Of a stretch of 45,118 nucleotides of DNA, positions 41,888-45,118 are shown one piece after another. Location: assembly GCA_910584055.1 (NCBI GenBank), contig CAJTZS010000034.1, forward strand, positions 1 to 45,118, read 5' to 3'. This stretch comes from an uncultured Muribaculaceae bacterium. Its GTDB lineage: Bacteria > Bacteroidota > Bacteroidia > Bacteroidales > Muribaculaceae. Position 1 is the first letter of the stretch; every line of letters begins with the position of its first letter. Made by a program: the position numbers and the translations under genes. Under the pieces are notes generated by a model that had not been told where the DNA came from, did no database searches, and was given only the letters and a program-made list of their open reading frames with translations.

Positions 41888-42652
41888 TTACATTTTATGG
41901 GTTCCGGCGTTGCGCTGCATATTGCCGCGCTTCTTCATTTCGTCCCATAAGTCCTCGCTGTATTCCTCTTCGGGAACGTAGTCGAGGCCACCATCGTCAT
42001 TGACAATCCAGCAGCCGTTCAACCCGAAGTTGAACTTGCCGTACTCACGGCGTTCCTCGTCACGCCATGCCTTTTCATCACCGGCGACGACACGGATACC
42101 GGGAGCTTCGCTGAGTGACACACCGAGTGTCCACTGCGTGTCCTGATAGTCGGCTGACAGGAGCTTGCCGTTGCGGATGCAGTTGACCTCCGGCTGTGAG
42201 AGGTGCAGTTCGTCGGCGATGAACTTGATGTTGTGGTCGATGACGGCGACGGGGACTGACATGAGCTGGTTGGTCTCACGGTCTATCTGGTAGAAGGCCG
42301 GGGCTTTCTTACCGTCCGGCATCCTCATGTCGCTGACGACGGGTTCGCCGTCGTTGAGAGCCTTCTGCTGCTGCGGGGAGAAGCGCGAGAGTTCTGCCTT
42401 TTCGAGCTTGGGATAGAACATGATGCGGACTTCTCCGTTGTCGTTTCTGTAGAGCGACAGCTTGGCGGCTGACAGAATCCTGTCGCCGTTGTCTGCTGTG
42501 ACCTGGATGGGCAGGACAGGAGTAGTCTGTCCGTTTTTCAGTTTCGTGATTATCGCGTCCGGCATGTCCTCGATCATTTCACGGGTAAAGCCGAATCGGT
42601 TAAGGATGTTGTAGGGGATGTCGTCCTCTGTGAATTTCTGTGATTGGTTCAT
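41888..42652 (-). CDS. DUF4099/DUF3945-like protein
   Basis: 254 aa. The N-terminal ~50 residues (IPYNILNRFGFTREMIEDMPDAIITKLKNGQTTPVLPI) match the DUF4099 pattern. A second part with a repeated LSLYRNDNGEVRIMFYPKL and later GKLLSADYQDTQ fits DUF3945. These domains occur in Bacteroidetes conjugative elements and may bind nucleic acid. It is the first gene of the 17-gene operon, about 30 bp after a TATCTTTG promoter. Confidence 0.72.
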   Translation of the reverse strand: MNQSQKFTEDDIPYNILNRFGFTREMIEDMPDAIITKLKNGQTTPVLPIQVTADNGDRILSAAKLSLYRNDNGEVRIMFYPKLEKAELSRFSPQQQKALNDGEPVVSDMRMPDGKKAPAFYQIDRETNQLMSVPVAVIDHNIKFIADELHLSQPEVNCIRNGKLLSADYQDTQWTLGVSLSEAPGIRVVAGDEKAWRDEERREYGKFNFGLNGCWIVNDDGGLDYVPEEEYSEDLWDEMKKRGNMQRNAGTHKM

Positions 42653-42681
42653 ATTTTGTTCGGTTTGAAAATTATTTCCGG

Positions 42682-42689
42682 CAAAGATA
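42682..42689 (-). promoter_or_regulatory. Transfer-operon -7 box
   Basis: The minus-strand TATCTTTG is 29 bp before ATG 42652. AGAAC...GTTCT and GCC...GGC arms (about 42714-42738) lie just upstream and could be a hairpin or operator. Confidence 0.72.
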
Positions 42690-42756
42690 TGGGCATTACA
42701 GGCATGAAAACGAAGAACTGCCTCCCGGCAGCCGTTCTTTTATAGTTCCTTATCTT

Positions 42757-42790
42757 TATCAGAAAATCGGCACTACTTTCCGGCACTCAT
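42757..42790 (-). promoter_or_regulatory. 34-bp direct-repeat operator, copy 2
   Basis: On the minus strand it matches 17457-17490 at 31 of 34 bases, with the two AGTGCCG half-sites 13 bp apart. The gap to the TTTG of the transfer promoter is 71 bp, against 70 bp at the OmpA-like gene. Confidence 0.72.
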
Positions 42791-42798
42791 GAACCAAA

Positions 42799-42818
42799 AT
42801 ATAAATATAATCTCCTTT
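42799..42818. promoter_or_regulatory. Shared 20-bp word, copy 2
   Basis: ATATAAATATAATCTCCTTT is identical to 12591-12610. It lies between the divergent transfer-operon and M23 promoters. Confidence 0.6.
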
Positions 42819-42871
42819 CTTATAATTAGTTAAACTTTGCATTATCATTCGACTATATCGGATTTCGGTTG

Positions 42872-42879
42872 TATCTTTG
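42872..42879 (+). promoter_or_regulatory. M23 gene -7 box (near-leaderless)
   Basis: TATCTTTG ends 8 bp before ATG 42888. With the usual 4-7 bp to the start point, the transcript would begin at or next to the start codon. Confidence 0.7.
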
Positions 42880-42887
42880 CGCTCCCG

Positions 42888-43484
42888 ATGAAAACCGTTC
42901 TTATAACAATATTCATTTCCCTGTCATTATCGGCATCGGCGCAGTTCAACACGATTGCGCCTGCCGGGTCGTACCTCAATAAGAAAGCTCCGCCACAGAT
43001 TGTTGATACGACAGCGATTGTTTCCAGCAACACTTATCAGAAGGAGAGGGAAGAAAAAATTCCTGTAACAGACAAAGCTGTTGACTGGTATCATCCACCA
43101 TTAAAGGGGAAGCTGCACATTACATCCAAGTTCGGTCAACGCCGGGATCCATTCGGAAAGAAGATGTCAGTACATCACAACGGCCTTGACCTTTCAGCCA
43201 AAGCCGGCACCCCCATATACGCAATGCTGCCGGGCGAGGTTGCACACATCGGCTATGACCCTCGCTCCGGCAACTATATCAAACTACGCCACGGAAACTT
43301 CACCGTCAGCTATTGCCATCTAATCCGCAAACCCAATCTCCCTATCGGTTCAAAAGTCTTTCCCGGTCAACCCGTGGCCCATGTCGGTTCAACAGGTCGC
43401 TCGACCGGCCCGCATCTTCACATTACCCTCAAAAGAAATGGCCAAGTCTTAGACCCTGCCATTTTGTTAGATTTATCTATTTAA
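42888..43484 (+). CDS. Secreted M23 endopeptidase
   Basis: 198 aa. A signal peptide (MKTVLITIFISLSLSASAQ) is followed by an M23/LytM domain at about 75-195 with intact zinc motifs HHNGLDL and HLHITL. It cleaves peptidoglycan cross-links in the periplasm. It is transcribed divergently from the transfer operon across a shared 235-bp control region, so it is probably part of the same envelope-remodelling programme. ATG 42888 is chosen because of the signal peptide and promoter. Confidence 0.88.
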   Translation: MKTVLITIFISLSLSASAQFNTIAPAGSYLNKKAPPQIVDTTAIVSSNTYQKEREEKIPVTDKAVDWYHPPLKGKLHITSKFGQRRDPFGKKMSVHHNGLDLSAKAGTPIYAMLPGEVAHIGYDPRSGNYIKLRHGNFTVSYCHLIRKPNLPIGSKVFPGQPVAHVGSTGRSTGPHLHITLKRNGQVLDPAILLDLSI

Positions 43485-43557
43485 CAGAACATTAAAGTAT
43501 TCCCAATTCATTAATCAATTATGCAAATTACATTTCAATTTGACACTTTAAGTGAGA

Positions 43558-43905
43558 TTAGTAATGTGAATAAGTCAAACCTCTATGAGGTTCAATAATA
43601 GGTAATTGCTCATCAAGCATTTTAGCAAGTTGTTCCTTTGTTACTACTGCACCCACATCGTTTGCAATAATGAGGTTTGCGATAATCATTTTTTCTTTTT
43701 CCTCATCTGAAAGTTCAGACCATCGCTTGCTTTTCATGCTTTCCCAATAATCCCATGCGGATGCCTCAGTTTCATTCTTATAACCTATTCCCAGCGCAAC
43801 TGAGTACACCACTATAAAAATATACCCGATGAAAATAGCTAAGAAAATAGCTAAGGCAACAACAATTCCAAGAATTATCAGTATGATTATTATTAACCAG
43901 TCCAT
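43558..43905 (-). CDS. Small membrane protein (115 aa)
   Basis: A long hydrophobic N-terminus (IIIILIILGIVVALAIFLAIFIGYIFIVVYSVAL) forms one or two membrane helices, followed by a charged helical tail (SDEEKEKMIIANLIIANDVGAVVTKEQLAKML). No family is recognised. It is translationally coupled to the preceding gene (TAATG). Sequence here is AT-richer than the transfer operon. Confidence 0.68.
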   Translation of the reverse strand: MDWLIIIILIILGIVVALAIFLAIFIGYIFIVVYSVALGIGYKNETEASAWDYWESMKSKRWSELSDEEKEKMIIANLIIANDVGAVVTKEQLAKMLDEQLPIIEPHRGLTYSHY

Positions 43906-45050
43906 TATCTACAATATCTGATGTCGTTTATTCTGTAATTTGTACGCATCGCCAGTGTGATTGCTTCTCCAACCAAAGCGATGTCGCCGAGGAGGTAATG
44001 TCGTTTATTGTTCCATTTTATTGTATGACCTGCAATTTCGGCCGTTTTCAAAAGGGAATTGCGAAATTCCATATCATTAAAGTAGGTAGCCACGCCTATG
44101 GCAAAAGCTGTGCCGCTGGGACTGAGATTTAGGATTATCGGACCGGCATCTATATCCATACCAAGCCAACACGAACGGTCGTGATATTCTTTGATACCTG
44201 ACACTGGAAAGGATTGACCGAAATGTATCTTTAAATTTTCGTATTGATCTTTGGCAAATTCCGCGTCTATCTTTGTAAGGTAATAACAGTTGAGCGCGGC
44301 ATAAGAGCCTTTTACCAGAGCCTCAATCATTCCTTTGTCGTCAAGGAAAGATACCAGTAGTCCGGTTTTGTTATCAATCCATTCAGATTGTGCCCGACAT
44401 ATCCAGTCTTTTACAGTTGAAGAATACTTGCCATCGTTGAGACGCGCGTAATCAGACAGTGCGACTATGGCGACCATCATATCCGGTACATAAATTGGTT
44501 CATCAGGATATGTCGGTATATTCAGAATCGGTGATTGCTTTATGCGACGATTTATCGCTTTACATACTGAATCGTGAAGCTGTTTATATCTATTATCCCC
44601 TCCAATTCTCCGATAATTACCTATCATCCAAGCCAGATGACTAAGATAAGAAACGTGACTTACATCTCCATCCAAGGATTCCATCGGGTCTTCACCCCAA
44701 CGCATTCTATCATACCGACGAAGTTCAGGTGATTTGACTATCTGGATAAGACTATCAATCGACGCGACAGCACTATCTTTAGTTTCCGGATATAGTTCCG
44801 CCATATTACTTAAAGATTCTGCAAGCATAGAGCAAGAATACAATGCCCACTCACCTTGAAACTGCAAGCCGATACCGCCCGGCATCTCATTAAGTAGTTG
44901 CAGAGGTTCTACCATAATCTTATCAACAAGATAATTCCTTCGCTGAAGCAAATCATCCTTTTCATCATCAAGAGAGCCGTTGCCCCAACAAGACCACGTC
45001 ACCCACAGCATTTTGATTAACAGCAACGATAATACTGCTATGAAAAACAC
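43905..45050 (-). CDS. α/α-barrel-like membrane-anchored protein (LDI-like?)
   Basis: 381 aa. An N-terminal membrane anchor (FFIAVLSLLLIKMLWVTW) precedes a helical domain with GGIGLQFQGEWALYSCSMLAESLSNMA, SLDGDVSHVSYLSHLAWMIGNY and GMDIDAGPIILNLSPSGTAFAIG, in the manner of the linalool dehydratase/isomerase or related 6-hairpin α/α toroid families. The start is GTG 45050 unless an ATG lies beyond the window; the frame meets a stop at 45108-45110. The assignment is tentative. Confidence 0.5.
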   Translation of the reverse strand: MFFIAVLSLLLIKMLWVTWSCWGNGSLDDEKDDLLQRRNYLVDKIMVEPLQLLNEMPGGIGLQFQGEWALYSCSMLAESLSNMAELYPETKDSAVASIDSLIQIVKSPELRRYDRMRWGEDPMESLDGDVSHVSYLSHLAWMIGNYRRIGGDNRYKQLHDSVCKAINRRIKQSPILNIPTYPDEPIYVPDMMVAIVALSDYARLNDGKYSSTVKDWICRAQSEWIDNKTGLLVSFLDDKGMIEALVKGSYAALNCYYLTKIDAEFAKDQYENLKIHFGQSFPVSGIKEYHDRSCWLGMDIDAGPIILNLSPSGTAFAIGVATYFNDMEFRNSLLKTAEIAGHTIKWNNKRHYLLGDIALVGEAITLAMRTNYRINDIRYCR

Positions 45051-45118
45051 TTTATGCCGGATTACAATACTTCGGTTATTTTTTAGTGGCTCCGAGGAGC
45101 CGAGTGTTTAATCCGTTA

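Noticed and set aside
26799..42652. Calling the 17-gene operon the complete conjugation machine
   Set aside because: No VirB4/TraG-type ATPase, coupling protein or VirB6/8/9/10-like set is recognisable; it is an accessory/transfer-associated operon.
45088..45101. GGCTCC-GA-GGAGCC inverted repeat as a terminator
   Set aside because: No T tract follows on either strand, and the 2-nt loop is too small; role unclear.
1..45118. AATCCGT at both window ends (1-7 and 45110-45116), as an attachment site or circular overlap
   Set aside because: Only 7 bp and the flanks differ; it can occur by chance, and the window ends may be arbitrary.
1..45118. CRISPR array, tRNA or rRNA
   Set aside because: No regularly spaced repeats with unique spacers and no tRNA/rRNA-like sequence were seen by eye.

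Overview
The window looks like accessory and transfer DNA from a large conjugative or mobilizable element of a gut Bacteroidales (Bacteroides / Parabacteroides / Muribaculaceae type). The evidence is promoters of the Bacteroidetes TAnnTTTG class, a MobV relaxase of the Bacteroides kind, DUF4099/DUF3945-like, ArdC-like and CTn-type transfer-associated proteins, and the C-terminal part of the giant methylase-helicase carried by these elements. No rRNA, tRNA or CRISPR array is seen. No VirB4/TraG-type ATPase or coupling protein is present, so the core secretion machine must lie outside the window. No taxonomic search was possible.

Layout. 1-6.0 kb (+): a 5'-truncated methylase-helicase, a ParB-like protein with a cysteine cluster, and a phosphoribosyltransferase/SLOG pair. 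6.1-9.0 kb (-): an AbiEi/AbiEii toxin-antitoxin operon coupled to a metallophosphoesterase and an HD hydrolase, behind a 46-bp palindromic operator. 9.0-15.7 kb (mostly +): small unknown proteins in short coupled operons, plus a serine-recombinase-like protein (-) that has lost its catalytic arginines. 15.7-17.5 kb: a structured leader (possible oriT) and the MobV relaxase. 17.5-19.1 kb: an OmpA-like outer-membrane protein. 19.17-21.1 kb: a complete-looking group IIC intron inserted just after that gene's terminator. 21.1-26.6 kb (-): cargo, namely HU, a 51-aa acidic cysteine protein, DUF3781, RecD2, a PH-domain protein, MmcQ/YjbR, and HipBA. 42.65 down to 26.8 kb (-): one long operon of 17 overlapping or closely spaced genes (DUF4099/DUF3945, primase, paired TraI-like proteins, M23/glucosaminidase enzymes, ArdC-like proteins, OB-fold protein, lysozyme). 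42.9 kb (+): a divergent M23 endopeptidase. 43.6-45.1 kb (-): two AT-richer genes that may be flanking or cargo DNA.

The genes appear to be tied together by repeated regulatory DNA. At least five operons begin with a related ~200-nt leader that ends in the same two-stem RNA fold with compensatory changes between copies. The 17-gene operon and the OmpA-like gene share a 34-bp direct-repeat site 70-71 bp from their promoters. The recombinase-like gene and the transfer operon share a 20-bp upstream word. A dnaX-type A AAA AAG slippery site joins two genes of the transfer operon. These shared controls, and the AbiE-phosphoesterase-HD operon, are the main candidates for undescribed biology.
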